DNA of 64,000 bases. It comes from Desulfatitalea sp. BRH_c12 (GTDB lineage Bacteria > Desulfobacterota > Desulfobacteria > Desulfobacterales > Desulfosarcinaceae). The stretch is taken from the NCBI GenBank assembly GCA_000961655.1, contig LADR01000039.1:62001-126000 (forward strand), read 5' to 3'. The notes below the pieces were generated by a model. That model saw nothing but the letters and a program-made list of their open reading frames with translations. It did no database searches and was not told the origin of the DNA. A program made the translations under genes and the position numbers. This document shows, piece by piece, positions 7,411-16,265 of the stretch (position 1 is the stretch's first letter; every line of letters begins with the position of its first letter).

Positions 7411-9123
7411 TCAGAACGCCTCGACCACCAATTGGATCTCTTTGTTCCCCTTGTAGCGGTTCCATTGCACCCGAAAAGCCAGGCGTGCGAATGCATCCAG
7501 ACGCGGACAATCCGGTTCGATGTTGAAATGGATGGCTGCAACCGGTGGCGTGCAGGAATCGGGCTGGCACAACACCATACGCCGGTGGGTCCGGCCGACA
7601 ATGGCGGCCGTGGTCACCTTCACTTCACGCGCCATGAACAACGGCGCAGGATTGTCTGTGCCGAAGGGCGACAAAAGCTCCAATTCGTCGATCAACTGTG
7701 CCGAAATCTGCCCCAACGCGATTTCGCTGTCGATGTCTATTTGAGGTCCCGATGGCTGGTCTTGGAGCATGTCGGTCACGGCTGCTTCCAACGCCGTTTG
7801 CAGCTTGCCGATGTTTTCGGTTCGGACGGTGAGCCCCGCAGCCATCCGGTGCCCGCCGAAGCGTTCCAGCAGATGTTCGCAGCGTGTCAAGGCGCTGTGC
7901 AGATCCAACTGGGGGATGCTGCGGGCAGAGCCCTTGGCCATGCCGTCCCGAGCGGATACCACCACCACCGGGCGGTGGTAGCGCGCAACCAGCTTGGCCG
8001 CCACAATACCCAGCACGCCCTCATGCCACTCGCTTCCAGCCAAGAGCAGCGATTTGCATGTCAGGCTGGCCGGGCGATTCTCGATATTTTTAATAATATG
8101 TTTATAGATTTCGTTTTCGGTCGCCTGGCGCCGGATGTTGAGCGCATTCAGATCCTCGGCCAGAGGCTGGGCCGACGCCAATGAGGGGGCATTGAGCAGG
8201 TCGAAGGCGATCTTGGCATGCGCGACACGCCCGGCCGCGTTGATGCGCGGGCCGATCCGGAAAGAAATATCTTCGGCAGTTATCGGGGTGTGGCGGATAC
8301 CGGCGGCATTCAATAGTGCCTGGATGCCGGGACGCGGGCCCTTGTTGATGCATTCCAGCCCCACGCGGGTTAGCACACGGTTAACGCCTTGCAGGGACAC
8401 CATGTCCGCCACTGTGCCAATGGCCACCAAATCGCAGTACCCCTTGAGATTGGGTTCAGGGCGATTTTGCCACCAACCCTGTGCTCTTAAAACCGTCCGC
8501 AAGGCGATCGCCAGATAGAAGGCCACCCCGACGCCGGCCAGATCGGCCAATTCCGCAGGCTGATCCGCCATTTTGGGATTGACGATCGTATGGGCATCCG
8601 GAAGATGACCATCGATGTTGTGGTGATCGGTGACGATGACGTCGATGCCGAAACGTCTGGCCGCCGCGACCGCTTCGAAACTGCTGGATCCGCAATCCAC
8701 GGTGACAATGAGATTGACGCGCTGGGGGACGGCCAACTGCATGATGTGCATGGGCTGCAGGCCGTATCCCTCTTCGAGTCGGTGGGGCAGATGATAAAAA
8801 AGATCTCCTCCGGCGGCTTTGAGAAAATTGAACAGCACGGCCGTGGCGGTGATGCCGTCCGCATCGTAATCGCCGAAGATCATGATCTTTTCTTTTTTGT
8901 TTAGCGCAGCCGCGATGCGTTCCGCCGCGCGTTGGGCCCCTTTGAGAAGCGTGGGAGCGGGCAGATTATCCAAACTTGGTTGCATGAATTGCGTGACCTG
9001 ACCGATGGTCCCAATGCATCGGTTGGCCAGAATCGTCGCCGTGATGGGATGGCACTGAAGGGCGTGTTGAATATCGAGAACCCGTTCCGGATCCGGTTGC
9101 AATATTTTCCATTGCATTTGCAT
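7411..9123 (-). CDS. recJ: Single-stranded-DNA-specific exonuclease RecJ
   Basis: 570 aa from the ATG at 9123, the normal RecJ length. The frame stays open 54 codons upstream but that part does not look like RecJ. DHH-family motifs are complete: D85-Y-D87-A-D89 (motif I), TVDCGSSS near 141, and D166-H167-H168 (motif III). The DHHA1 part has GSARSI and ERFGGHRMAAGL, and a C-terminal OB-like domain follows. RecJ degrades single-stranded DNA 5' to 3' using Mn/Mg in recombination, base-excision and mismatch repair. It is transcribed divergently from the DUF4911-miaB operon. Confidence 0.95.
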   Translation of the reverse strand: MQMQWKILQPDPERVLDIQHALQCHPITATILANRCIGTIGQVTQFMQPSLDNLPAPTLLKGAQRAAERIAAALNKKEKIMIFGDYDADGITATAVLFNFLKAAGGDLFYHLPHRLEEGYGLQPMHIMQLAVPQRVNLIVTVDCGSSSFEAVAAARRFGIDVIVTDHHNIDGHLPDAHTIVNPKMADQPAELADLAGVGVAFYLAIALRTVLRAQGWWQNRPEPNLKGYCDLVAIGTVADMVSLQGVNRVLTRVGLECINKGPRPGIQALLNAAGIRHTPITAEDISFRIGPRINAAGRVAHAKIAFDLLNAPSLASAQPLAEDLNALNIRRQATENEIYKHIIKNIENRPASLTCKSLLLAGSEWHEGVLGIVAAKLVARYHRPVVVVSARDGMAKGSARSIPQLDLHSALTRCEHLLERFGGHRMAAGLTVRTENIGKLQTALEAAVTDMLQDQPSGPQIDIDSEIALGQISAQLIDELELLSPFGTDNPAPLFMAREVKVTTAAIVGRTHRRMVLCQPDSCTPPVAAIHFNIEPDCPRLDAFARLAFRVQWNRYKGNKEIQLVVEAF

Positions 9124-9355
9124 GACGGGGCAATATCCTATAAAAGAAGGTCGAACAAGGATAAAGTCCGGACGTGCTGAAAACACAAGCTGGGCGCGTG
9201 GTGCATGGTACGGGCTTGAAGGGTTTGGTAGTACCCCCGGAAAAGTGTGGACACACAGAGAGAGCACCTTATTCAAATAGCGCACCCTCTGGTATCTGCG
9301 TTGTCGGGCGGTATTTTTTTTTTACGAGACATCCACCTGAAGCGGAAATCCTGGC

Positions 9356-9613
9356 ATGAACACTGTCCGGCAATACTACCGTGTGGACCGTCACCGGATC
9401 AACATGGTGCGGTTCATCTTCGAAGCCTACGAGGGCGTGGCCGTCGTGACCACTCTGGATGCGGCCCGCGGATCGATCGTACTCGCCGTCGCGCCGGGTT
9501 GTACGGAGACGGCCCGGATGGTCATGAACGATTTGGGGCGTCACTTTCTGATCGAACCGTGCAGTGCTCCGGTAAAGGTCGAATCAAATTCAAATGAAGC
9601 GGATAATGACTAA
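9356..9613 (+). CDS. DUF4911 domain protein
   Basis: 85 aa. The sequence YYRVDRHRINMVRFIFEAYE followed by a VAVVTTLD...VAPG core matches DUF4911, small proteins found mainly in Desulfobacterota and often next to miaB, as here. It overlaps miaB by 8 bases, so translation is probably coupled. Function is unknown; the small alpha/beta pattern would suit a regulatory or RNA-related accessory protein, which is inference only. No membrane segment. Confidence 0.8.
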   Translation: MNTVRQYYRVDRHRINMVRFIFEAYEGVAVVTTLDAARGSIVLAVAPGCTETARMVMNDLGRHFLIEPCSAPVKVESNSNEADND

Positions 9614-11039
9614 AAAAATACATATCAACACGATGGGCTGCCAGATGAATGTATATGACTCCGGCCAGATTCTGAATCGTATGGCGCCGCTGGGGTACAC
9701 GCCCACCGAAGAGCTGGCTGAAGCGGACTTGATAATCGTCAATACCTGCGCGATTCGCGCCAAGGCGGAGCAAAAAGCGTTCAGTTTTCTGGGACGCCTG
9801 GCAACCCTCAAGGGCCTGAAACCTGAGCTGATCATTGGTATCGGCGGGTGCGTGGCGCAGCAGGAGGGCCGTAAAATCATGTCGCGCATGCCGTACGTGG
9901 ACCTGGTCTTCGGCACGCATGCCATCCCGCGCCTGCCGAGCATCATTGAGCGCATCACGGCCACGCGCTGCCGTATCGTGGATGTGAAGCAGGCGCCGAC
10001 ACTGGCGCCGGAAGACTTTACCACCGGCCCATTTACTGCCACCGATGTGTCGGCATTTGTGACCATCATGCGCGGCTGCGACAACTATTGCACCTATTGT
10101 GTCGTGCCGTACGTGCGCGGCCGTGAATCGAGCCGTCCGCCCGAGCAGGTTGTGTCCGAGATTCGCCACATGGTGGCGCATGGTGTCCGCGAAGTCACCC
10201 TGCTCGGCCAGAATGTGAACAGTTATGGCCAAAAAGAGGGGCTGTGCACATTCGACCAACTCCTGGCGATGATCGACGGGATCGACGGGTTGGAGCGCAT
10301 CCGTTTCACCACCTCACACCCCAAGGACCTGTCTCCGGCGTTGATGCAGGCTTTTGCGCAGCTGCCGAAATTGTGCCCGCATATCCATCTGCCCGTGCAG
10401 TCCGGCTCGGATGCGACCTTAAAACGCATGAACCGCCGCTACGACACCCGCCACTATATCGAGAAAGTGGCACGGCTGCGCCAGATCCGCCCCGATATTG
10501 CCATTACCTCGGATATTATCGTCGGTTTTCCGGGCGAAACCCAGGCCGACTTCGAAGCCACGCTGCAGTTGATCCGGCAGATCGGCTATGACGGGTTGTT
10601 TGCTTTCATCTATTCGGATCGTCCCAATGCCCCGGCTGCGCGGTTCGATGGCAAGCTGGATGAAGCGACCAAAAAAGAACGCCTGCAAGCCGTGCTGACC
10701 TGCCAGGAAACCTTCACGCTGCAAAAAAATAAAGCCCTCGTGGGCAGCGCACAGCAGGTCCTGGTCGACGGCCTGAGCAAGCATGTGAGCAATGAAAATG
10801 AAATGGATGAGCCCGTTTTAGACGCGCCATCGACGGGAGTGCAGTGGTCCGGCAGAACCGGTACCAATCGGATCGTGCATTTCCTCAATGAACCATCGGC
10901 GGATTCGGGGAATGAAATGTTGACAGGGCGTATATTGGAGCTCATGATAGAAAAAGCAATGCCGCACAGCCTTTGGGGACGGCTCACACCTCACCCCATC
11001 GGATCCTCCGGAAAAGGAGCGCACCCTTATGCTGCATAA
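9606..11039 (+). CDS. miaB: tRNA-2-methylthio-N6-dimethylallyladenosine synthase MiaB
   Basis: 477 aa from the ATG at 9606 (an ATG at 9594 is also in frame). The N-terminal UPF0004 domain has the three cluster cysteines C12, C48 and C82. The radical-SAM domain has C158-x3-C162-x2-C165 (CDNYCTYC), and a TRAM domain forms the C-terminus. MiaB methylthiolates i6A37 of tRNAs reading UNN codons with two 4Fe-4S clusters. The extreme C-terminus runs about 20 residues past the TRAM domain and overlaps the next gene by 11 bp. Confidence 0.93.
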   Translation: MTKKIHINTMGCQMNVYDSGQILNRMAPLGYTPTEELAEADLIIVNTCAIRAKAEQKAFSFLGRLATLKGLKPELIIGIGGCVAQQEGRKIMSRMPYVDLVFGTHAIPRLPSIIERITATRCRIVDVKQAPTLAPEDFTTGPFTATDVSAFVTIMRGCDNYCTYCVVPYVRGRESSRPPEQVVSEIRHMVAHGVREVTLLGQNVNSYGQKEGLCTFDQLLAMIDGIDGLERIRFTTSHPKDLSPALMQAFAQLPKLCPHIHLPVQSGSDATLKRMNRRYDTRHYIEKVARLRQIRPDIAITSDIIVGFPGETQADFEATLQLIRQIGYDGLFAFIYSDRPNAPAARFDGKLDEATKKERLQAVLTCQETFTLQKNKALVGSAQQVLVDGLSKHVSNENEMDEPVLDAPSTGVQWSGRTGTNRIVHFLNEPSADSGNEMLTGRILELMIEKAMPHSLWGRLTPHPIGSSGKGAHPYAA

Positions 11040-11526
11040 AGCCAATGTGGTGGGGCTGACCATGGACCCCACCTCGAATACACCGATCATCATTCTTAAG
11101 ACGGAAGCGGGCGATCAGGCCATCCCGATCTGGATCGGCCTCCTGGAAGCCACATCGATCGCTTCTGTGCTGCAGAATATACATTTCGAGCGGCCCATGA
11201 CGCACGACCTGTTCAAAAATTTCAGCGAACACCTCAATATCCAGGTGACCAAGGTGGAAGTATGCGACTTGCGTGACAATACCTTTTTCGCCATGATTCA
11301 TTTCGATGGCGATTCGCAATCGTTTACCTTGGATGCCCGTCCCAGCGACGCCATTGCCATCGCGCTGCGGTTCCGGGCGCCTATTTTCGTGGACCAGAAA
11401 GTCATCGAAAAATCCAAGCGCGGCGAAGGCGATGTCGAAGTGCTCGATCAAAGCGAAGAAGGAAAAAAATGGGCGGAGTACCTTGAAAATTTATCGCCCG
11501 AGGATTTCGGCAAGTACAAGGTCTGA
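11029..11526 (+). CDS. Bifunctional nuclease (BFN/DUF151) domain protein
   Basis: 165 aa. The N-terminal ~135 residues match the DUF151/BFN family: GLTMDPTSNTPIIILK, PIWIGLLEA and DARPSDAIAIALR are the conserved blocks. Some members in plants and Thermotoga have been characterised as DNA/RNA nucleases, but the bacterial role is mostly unknown. The acidic/basic tail (EGKKWAEYLENL) resembles the UVR-like tail seen in many members. GGAAAAGGAG precedes the ATG. It is the third gene of the DUF4911-miaB operon and converges on the M29 peptidase gene with only 13 bp between stops. Confidence 0.85.
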   Translation: MLHKANVVGLTMDPTSNTPIIILKTEAGDQAIPIWIGLLEATSIASVLQNIHFERPMTHDLFKNFSEHLNIQVTKVEVCDLRDNTFFAMIHFDGDSQSFTLDARPSDAIAIALRFRAPIFVDQKVIEKSKRGEGDVEVLDQSEEGKKWAEYLENLSPEDFGKYKV

Positions 11527-11539
11527 CGCCGCCCGCATC

Positions 11540-12739
11540 TCAATACTGGAACAAACCGTTCTCGTAAATCGTTGTCTTCCGGCCGCCGGGCAGGTGCGCC
11601 ACGACGCGTTTCTTCTCGGTATTGACCAGATCCCAATGCAGTGCTGAATCATTGAAGCCCAGCTTGCGTTTTGTGGCATTGTCCAGTTCCGCCAAGTCGC
11701 CAGCGTACGTATCCGCATAGGAAGAGCCCAGGGCAATGTGGCAGTTGCCCTGCGCGCCGCCGAAATTCTCGTCAAACAGGGTGTTGGCCATGAACCGGTC
11801 GATCTTGGAAAAACGCTTGTCGGTTAAAGAAAACTCACCGATCCGACTGGCGCCCCGGTCCATTATTGCTTGCTGCCGGATGAAGGCGGCCCCTTGCGCT
11901 GCATCGATCTGGACGGCAGTGCCTTTTCGGAAAACAATACGCACGTCTTTGACCAGATTCCCGCTTCGATACGATGGCAGGTTCGCATAATAAACCCCTT
12001 CGGTACCGCGCCAATCGGGGGAGAAAAAAACTTCGAAACTGGGGATGTTGTGGCCGGATATGCCGACCCAGCGGCGCTGGGCGCCCGGCGTGACCGTCAA
12101 ATCCATATGGGCCGATTCGATCTGCAGCCGGACGGGGGCCATGCTGTTGAGCCAGCCTTTAACTTCCTGGGCCTTCTTGAAAAGTGACCGCCACTGGGCG
12201 ACAGCATCACGTCGATGCAAACGGCAGGCTTTCACGATCTGATCGGTATAGTCGCGCAGGGTCATTTGGGCATGCTCAGCTTGCGCTGCCGTGGGCAGCA
12301 TGCACAAGGTCCACCCGAACAAACCGCGTGCATCGCGGTCATCCATGATATCGCGCAAGGGTTTGCGCGAAACCGCATGCCGACCGATTTTCTTGGGGTC
12401 GACCCGGCTCAGGTGGGTGATGGACTCGGGCGCGTGTAAAAAAATGGCGCCGTTTAAATGACGAAAGAGCTCTTCTTCGCCCGGGATCTGAAAGACCAGT
12501 TGCTTGGCATTGGCCAATTGAAAAAAATCCTGTTCCATCGTCGGGGTGGGATTCAAACGCAAAACAGGGTTGATGCCGGCATCCATGAGCCTGGCATGCA
12601 GGATCTCCGCCAGACGCAGGGCCAAAGGGTGAAAACGGACCAGAACGATATCGCCTTTTTTAAAACGCCCGTTGCGTGCCGTATGCAGTCCCCATAGCAA
12701 AACGTCCGCATAGCGCTCGAGCTGTATCTCACTCAACAT
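11540..12739 (-). CDS. M29-family aminopeptidase
   Basis: 399 aa, typical length for the thermophilic metalloprotease family (AmpS/PepS). Recognisable blocks are GHNIPSFEVFFSPDW with TEG, the IGEFSLTD...FMANTLFDEN region, GNCHIALGSSY, and the C-terminal ALHWDLV. These supply the Glu, His and Asp ligands of the two-metal site. The enzyme removes N-terminal residues from peptides in the cytoplasm. The gene stands alone on the minus strand; its upstream region contains the 12843-12939 inverted repeat. Confidence 0.88.
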   Translation of the reverse strand: MLSEIQLERYADVLLWGLHTARNGRFKKGDIVLVRFHPLALRLAEILHARLMDAGINPVLRLNPTPTMEQDFFQLANAKQLVFQIPGEEELFRHLNGAIFLHAPESITHLSRVDPKKIGRHAVSRKPLRDIMDDRDARGLFGWTLCMLPTAAQAEHAQMTLRDYTDQIVKACRLHRRDAVAQWRSLFKKAQEVKGWLNSMAPVRLQIESAHMDLTVTPGAQRRWVGISGHNIPSFEVFFSPDWRGTEGVYYANLPSYRSGNLVKDVRIVFRKGTAVQIDAAQGAAFIRQQAIMDRGASRIGEFSLTDKRFSKIDRFMANTLFDENFGGAQGNCHIALGSSYADTYAGDLAELDNATKRKLGFNDSALHWDLVNTEKKRVVAHLPGGRKTTIYENGLFQY

Positions 12740-12769
12740 GCTGAATTCCTCTTGATATCAAAGGTTTAG

Positions 12770-12939
12770 GTGTAGGTGTAGGTGTCAGGTGTCGGTATCC
12801 TGTCATTTGTATAGGCCCGCGCACTGGGTCACGATCACCCTTAGGGGCGAACCTTGTGTTCGCCCGAGTCCAACGCACGGGCATCTGAACAAAAACGCAC
12901 CCCCATGAAACGCACCGGGCGAACACAAGGTTCGCCCCT
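12770..12939. repeat. Short tandem repeats and a perfect 24-bp inverted repeat
   Basis: Bases 12770-12800 contain degenerate repeats of GTGTAG/GTGTC. Bases 12843-12866 and 12916-12939 are exact reverse complements (AGGGGCGAACCTTGTGTTCG and onward), 49 bp apart. The arms resemble those of the 63601-63742 pair (GGGGCGACC...GGTCGCCCC). This looks like a small REP-like or MITE-like unit rather than a gene. Confidence 0.7.
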
Positions 12940-13016
12940 GAAGCTTGAACGACGATTCCAGAACTATTCGCATGGCACATCCCGATTTTTTAAGAGATCA
13001 TCAAACTTATTTCTGT

Positions 13017-13274
13017 TTATGGATGATCTTCTTCTTTAAGGAAAAGACGGTGGTACTCGCCTTCTTCCAGATGCTTGCGCAGCAGATCGGACATGAGATC
13101 GAACAAGACGGTCAGTTCTTCATCTTCCAATCGCTTTATCAAAACCTGCATGAGTGCGTCGTCCGCGAATTTTTGAAGATAATAGACGACAGTATTTTCG
13201 TCGGTCTGGCGGTTAAGGCCGAAACCGACCATGCCCTGATATTTCTCCACAAAGGTGTGGGTATGTTGGGTCAT
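13017..13274 (-). CDS. Small conserved cytoplasmic protein, 85 aa
   Basis: MTQHTHTFVEKYQGMVGFGL begins a small soluble protein of the kind annotated only as 'cytoplasmic protein' in sulfate reducers. It is acidic (many Asp/Glu) and predicted helical, with the tail LRKHLEEGEYHRLFLKEED. No catalytic motif, signal or membrane segment is visible. It stands alone between repeat-bearing gaps. The function is unknown; coding is supported by composition and by family resemblance recalled from related genomes. Confidence 0.65.
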   Translation of the reverse strand: MTQHTHTFVEKYQGMVGFGLNRQTDENTVVYYLQKFADDALMQVLIKRLEDEELTVLFDLMSDLLRKHLEEGEYHRLFLKEEDHP

Positions 13275-13557
13275 TGCCGCTCCTATGAAATGATTGACAC
13301 CGGACCTCGTGACTCGCTATAGGCGAGGCCGGTGATTGCACCGGTATTGCAGTCGTGTGATGCAAGCCGGTTGCTGACGGAACGTACATACTTGAAATTT
13401 CGCGTGAAATCAACACATCGCGGAGGATGCACGCATGCTGCCCGCGATATTTGCACCTTTTGCAGGACCCTACCGCAAAAGCGTGTACCTATGAAGGAGC
13501 TAGGAAATTTAAAATTATAAGATCGTATGCGCACGGGCCGTTCCTCTTGCTTTGTGC

Positions 13558-13587
13558 TTGATTGAAGGAAAACAGTTGGTCTATAAG
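13558..13587 (+). promoter_or_regulatory. Sigma-70-like promoter for the LysM protein gene
   Basis: TTGATT (13558) and TATAAG (13582) separated by 18 bp, ending 55 bp before the ATG at 13643. The rest of the 368-bp gap 13275-13642 holds no gene I can support. Confidence 0.45.
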
Positions 13588-13642
13588 GAATCTTAACAAA
13601 TTGTGCTTCGGACGGATTATCCGGGCATCCTGGAGGTATGGC

Positions 13643-14302
13643 ATGAAATGGAAAGATTCAAATGAGATGAATGAGCCCGTGGAACAAAACAAGGAAGAAT
13701 ATTTTGACGAAGAACAGTATTCGCCCTGGACCAGGAACAAGGATGCCGCCCAATTCGGCCGGTTGCGTAAAATTCCGACTATGTTCATCCTGATCGGACT
13801 TGCCGTCGTGATATCGCTGGCTGCTTTACTGATGTTATTGCTCAGTACCCAAAAAGATCCCGCAAGCGACAAACAGATGGCTTTGCTGCAAGAAAAAATC
13901 AAACAACTGGAAGAACGCCTGGACAGGTACGAAGGTGTGGATGAAAAAGTGACCCGCATCTGGGAGCAAGCCAGGGCATTTGAAAAGTTCAAGGATCGTT
14001 TCGACCGCAGTGAAACTTCCATTATGCTGCGCATGGACCAGATGACCACCAGCCTGGAGTCGGTGCAAAAGCAGGTCGGCCAAATACGCAAGGCGCCGCC
14101 GGTTGTGTCCGCACCCGTCAAGGCCGCACCTGTCAAAGCCGAAAGCACTGCCGCAAGGAACCGTTTTCATACGGTTGAAGCCGGGGATACGTTGTACAGC
14201 ATCAGCAAGAAGTATGGCATCGAAGTAGACGATCTGCTCAAAATGAATCAGCTGGAGAAAGAGAGTATTCTTAAGCTGGGTCAGAAGTTGATCGTTCAAT
14301 GA
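13643..14302 (+). CDS. Membrane-anchored coiled-coil LysM protein
   Basis: 219 aa from the ATG at 13643, which follows GGAGG by 6 bases. A charged cytoplasmic N-terminus (1-43) precedes one transmembrane helix (about 44-67). Next is a coiled-coil stretch (about 75-150, with KIKQLEERLDRYEG), then an Ala/Pro/Val linker with repeated APVKA. A C-terminal LysM domain (about 176-219) begins HTVEAGDTLYSISKKYGI. LysM binds peptidoglycan glycan strands, so the protein probably tethers the inner membrane to the wall. Its specific role, perhaps in division or envelope organisation, is not evident. Confidence 0.85.
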   Translation: MKWKDSNEMNEPVEQNKEEYFDEEQYSPWTRNKDAAQFGRLRKIPTMFILIGLAVVISLAALLMLLLSTQKDPASDKQMALLQEKIKQLEERLDRYEGVDEKVTRIWEQARAFEKFKDRFDRSETSIMLRMDQMTTSLESVQKQVGQIRKAPPVVSAPVKAAPVKAESTAARNRFHTVEAGDTLYSISKKYGIEVDDLLKMNQLEKESILKLGQKLIVQ

Positions 14303-14414
14303 TCTGTCTTTTCATGGCGATACTGTATTTTCCGCCGGTTCCCAATGTGCCCGCCCATTGCGAAAGAAGATGGCCCCGAGCTAATCGCGTAAACCGGTAA
14401 AAAGGGAGGTATTC

Positions 14415-15182
14415 ATGTCGAAGCACTATATTATCGGATGGATGATGATCGTATGGGCCACTGCCTTCCTGCCGGCAGCGCACGCGGTAGGACTGGAGAT
14501 TGCGGTAGGCGCCTGGCGACAGGATCCCAGCGGCGATGCGAGCTATAAAGCGAGTGGTCCCGGCGATATTTTGTCCGTTGAGGACGATTTGCGCTATGAT
14601 CGAGAAAACCGTTTCAGCGGGCGGGCCAAAGTCGACATGCCTTTGTTTTTGCCCAATATCTACCTGATGGCCGCTCCCTCGGAATTCGACGGCAACGGTG
14701 CAAAGGACGTCGATTTTACTTTTGGCGACACAACCTTTTCAGGTGCCATACCCTTTTATTCCAAGCTCGACTTCGATCAATATGATGTCGGTTTTTATTA
14801 CGGCATCCCTTTGTTGCAAACAGCCACCCTAAACAGATTGAACATCGATGTGGGCATCAACGTGCGCATCCTGGACTTGGAGGCCCTGGTTCGCCAGTCG
14901 GGCATTGAAGAAAAAGAGGATATCACGCTGGTCGTCCCGCAGGTGTATCTCGGGGCGCAGTTTGCCCCCATCGACTGGCTCGCTTTCGAAGCCGAAGGCC
15001 GTGGGCTTTCCATCGGTGGCAATAATATGTACAGCCTGATCGGGCGTGTGCGTGTGAAAGTAGCCGGTCCGCTCTTTGCCGCCGCTGGCTATCGTTATGA
15101 CAAGATCGATGTCGATGAAGATGATGTGGATGTCGATTTTACCATCCAAGGACCATTTGCCGAGGTGGGGCTGAAATTCTGA
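14415..15182 (+). CDS. TIGR04219-type outer membrane beta-barrel protein
   Basis: 255 aa with a signal peptide (cleavage expected after AHA, residue 24). The mature protein alternates polar and hydrophobic residues and ends in aromatic Phe (VGLKF), the usual outer-membrane assembly signal. The GLEIAVGAWRQ start and the SGIEEKEDITLVVPQVYLG block resemble the TIGR04219 family. Acidic repeats near the end (DVDEDDVDVDF) are likely extracellular or periplasmic turns. Function unknown. GGGAGG precedes the ATG. Confidence 0.78.
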   Translation: MSKHYIIGWMMIVWATAFLPAAHAVGLEIAVGAWRQDPSGDASYKASGPGDILSVEDDLRYDRENRFSGRAKVDMPLFLPNIYLMAAPSEFDGNGAKDVDFTFGDTTFSGAIPFYSKLDFDQYDVGFYYGIPLLQTATLNRLNIDVGINVRILDLEALVRQSGIEEKEDITLVVPQVYLGAQFAPIDWLAFEAEGRGLSIGGNNMYSLIGRVRVKVAGPLFAAAGYRYDKIDVDEDDVDVDFTIQGPFAEVGLKF

Positions 15183-15224
15183 TGCCTTTGCGGGTTCTGC
15201 AAGGATTCATTTCAGTCCCAAACA

Positions 15225-15252
15225 TTGACAAGTATCTCTGAACACGTAATTT
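15225..15252 (+). promoter_or_regulatory. Possible sigma-70 promoter for the Mrp gene
   Basis: A perfect TTGACA at 15225 is followed after 16 bp by TAATTT, a weak -10. It lies 68 bp before the chosen start at 15320, downstream of the previous stop. Confidence 0.4.
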
Positions 15253-15319
15253 ATGTGATTAAGTAGCGTGGCACGCCAACTGTCATCTGGAAATGAGCGT
15301 TAGCGAGGAGTTTTCAAAG

Positions 15320-16162
15320 ATGGTGCAGATCCATAACAGCGTCGATTCGGCCCAGAGTCAAGCAAATCCCAAGCAGGCCTTGGAAATGGCGGTCAAGGAA
15401 TCCCTTGGCCGTATCAAACGCAAGTTTATCGTCATGAGCGGAAAGGGCGGCGTCGGCAAAACCAGCACGGCGGTCAATCTGGCCATGGCTCTGGCGCGTC
15501 TGGGAGCCAAAGTGGGATTGGTCGATGTGGATTTGCACGGCCCGGATGTTCCCCGCATGTTGGGATTAAAAGGGATTCTCGACATGAACGAGGAGCAGAA
15601 ACTCATCCCGGCCCGCTACAATGACAATCTGTCCGCCGTCTCGGTGGAAACCTTGATTGAAGGTAAGGACGACGCCATTATCTGGCGTGGCCCGGTCAAG
15701 CACTCCGTCATTCAGCAGTTCATCGGCCAGGTGGCCTGGGGCGACCTTGATTTTATGCTGATCGATGCGCCTCCGGGTACCGGCGACGAGCCACTGACCG
15801 TGGCCCAATCGATCAAAGATGCCCAGGCGATCATCGTAACCACCCCTCAGGAGGTTTCCTTGTCCGATGTCCGCAAATCAATTAATTTCTGCAAAACCGT
15901 CAAGATGGAAATTTTCGGTCTTATCGAAAACATGAGCGGGTTTGCTTGCCCGCACTGCCAGACGGTGCTCGATCTGTTCGGCAGTGGGGGCGGCGAGCGT
16001 ACAGCCAACGACATGCAGGTCACCTTCCTGGGCAGAATTCCTCTCGATCCTGAGGTGGTGGCCTGCGGCGATGCAGGGATTGCTTTCCAGGAAAAATTTC
16101 CTCAAGCGGTGGTGACCCAGGCCTTCGAACAGATTGCCGGCAAGCTGATGGCCACCCTTTAA
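15320..16162 (+). CDS. Mrp/NBP35-family iron-sulfur carrier ATPase
   Basis: 280 aa from the ATG at 15320, which has GAGGAG 9 bases upstream; an in-frame ATG at 15293 has no ribosome site. The deviant Walker A motif SGKGGVGKTS (residues 40-49), the DVDLHGPDVPRM switch, the DAPPGTGDEP segment and C210-P-H-C213 are the diagnostic features. Proteins of this family carry a bridging 4Fe-4S cluster on the CxxC and deliver it to apo-proteins. In this lineage many redox enzymes would need it. A short N-terminal extension lacks the DUF59 domain found in some relatives. Confidence 0.9.
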   Translation: MVQIHNSVDSAQSQANPKQALEMAVKESLGRIKRKFIVMSGKGGVGKTSTAVNLAMALARLGAKVGLVDVDLHGPDVPRMLGLKGILDMNEEQKLIPARYNDNLSAVSVETLIEGKDDAIIWRGPVKHSVIQQFIGQVAWGDLDFMLIDAPPGTGDEPLTVAQSIKDAQAIIVTTPQEVSLSDVRKSINFCKTVKMEIFGLIENMSGFACPHCQTVLDLFGSGGGERTANDMQVTFLGRIPLDPEVVACGDAGIAFQEKFPQAVVTQAFEQIAGKLMATL

Positions 16163-16265
16163 AGGCCATTGTTCGTTGGGTGGCAGGAGTCGTTTGGATC
16201 ACGGGTGTATCTTAACCTGGTGATCCGCAGGGATGGACCGTCGCATCAAGTGACAGGGTGACGCC

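Noticed and set aside
12843-12939. CRISPR array
   Set aside because: Only two arms in inverted orientation, with no regularly spaced direct repeats and no cas genes.
15269-15284. Perfect -24 sigma-54 box (TGGCACG) before the Mrp gene
   Set aside because: The matching -12 position reads CTGTC and lacks the essential GC, so no promoter is called.
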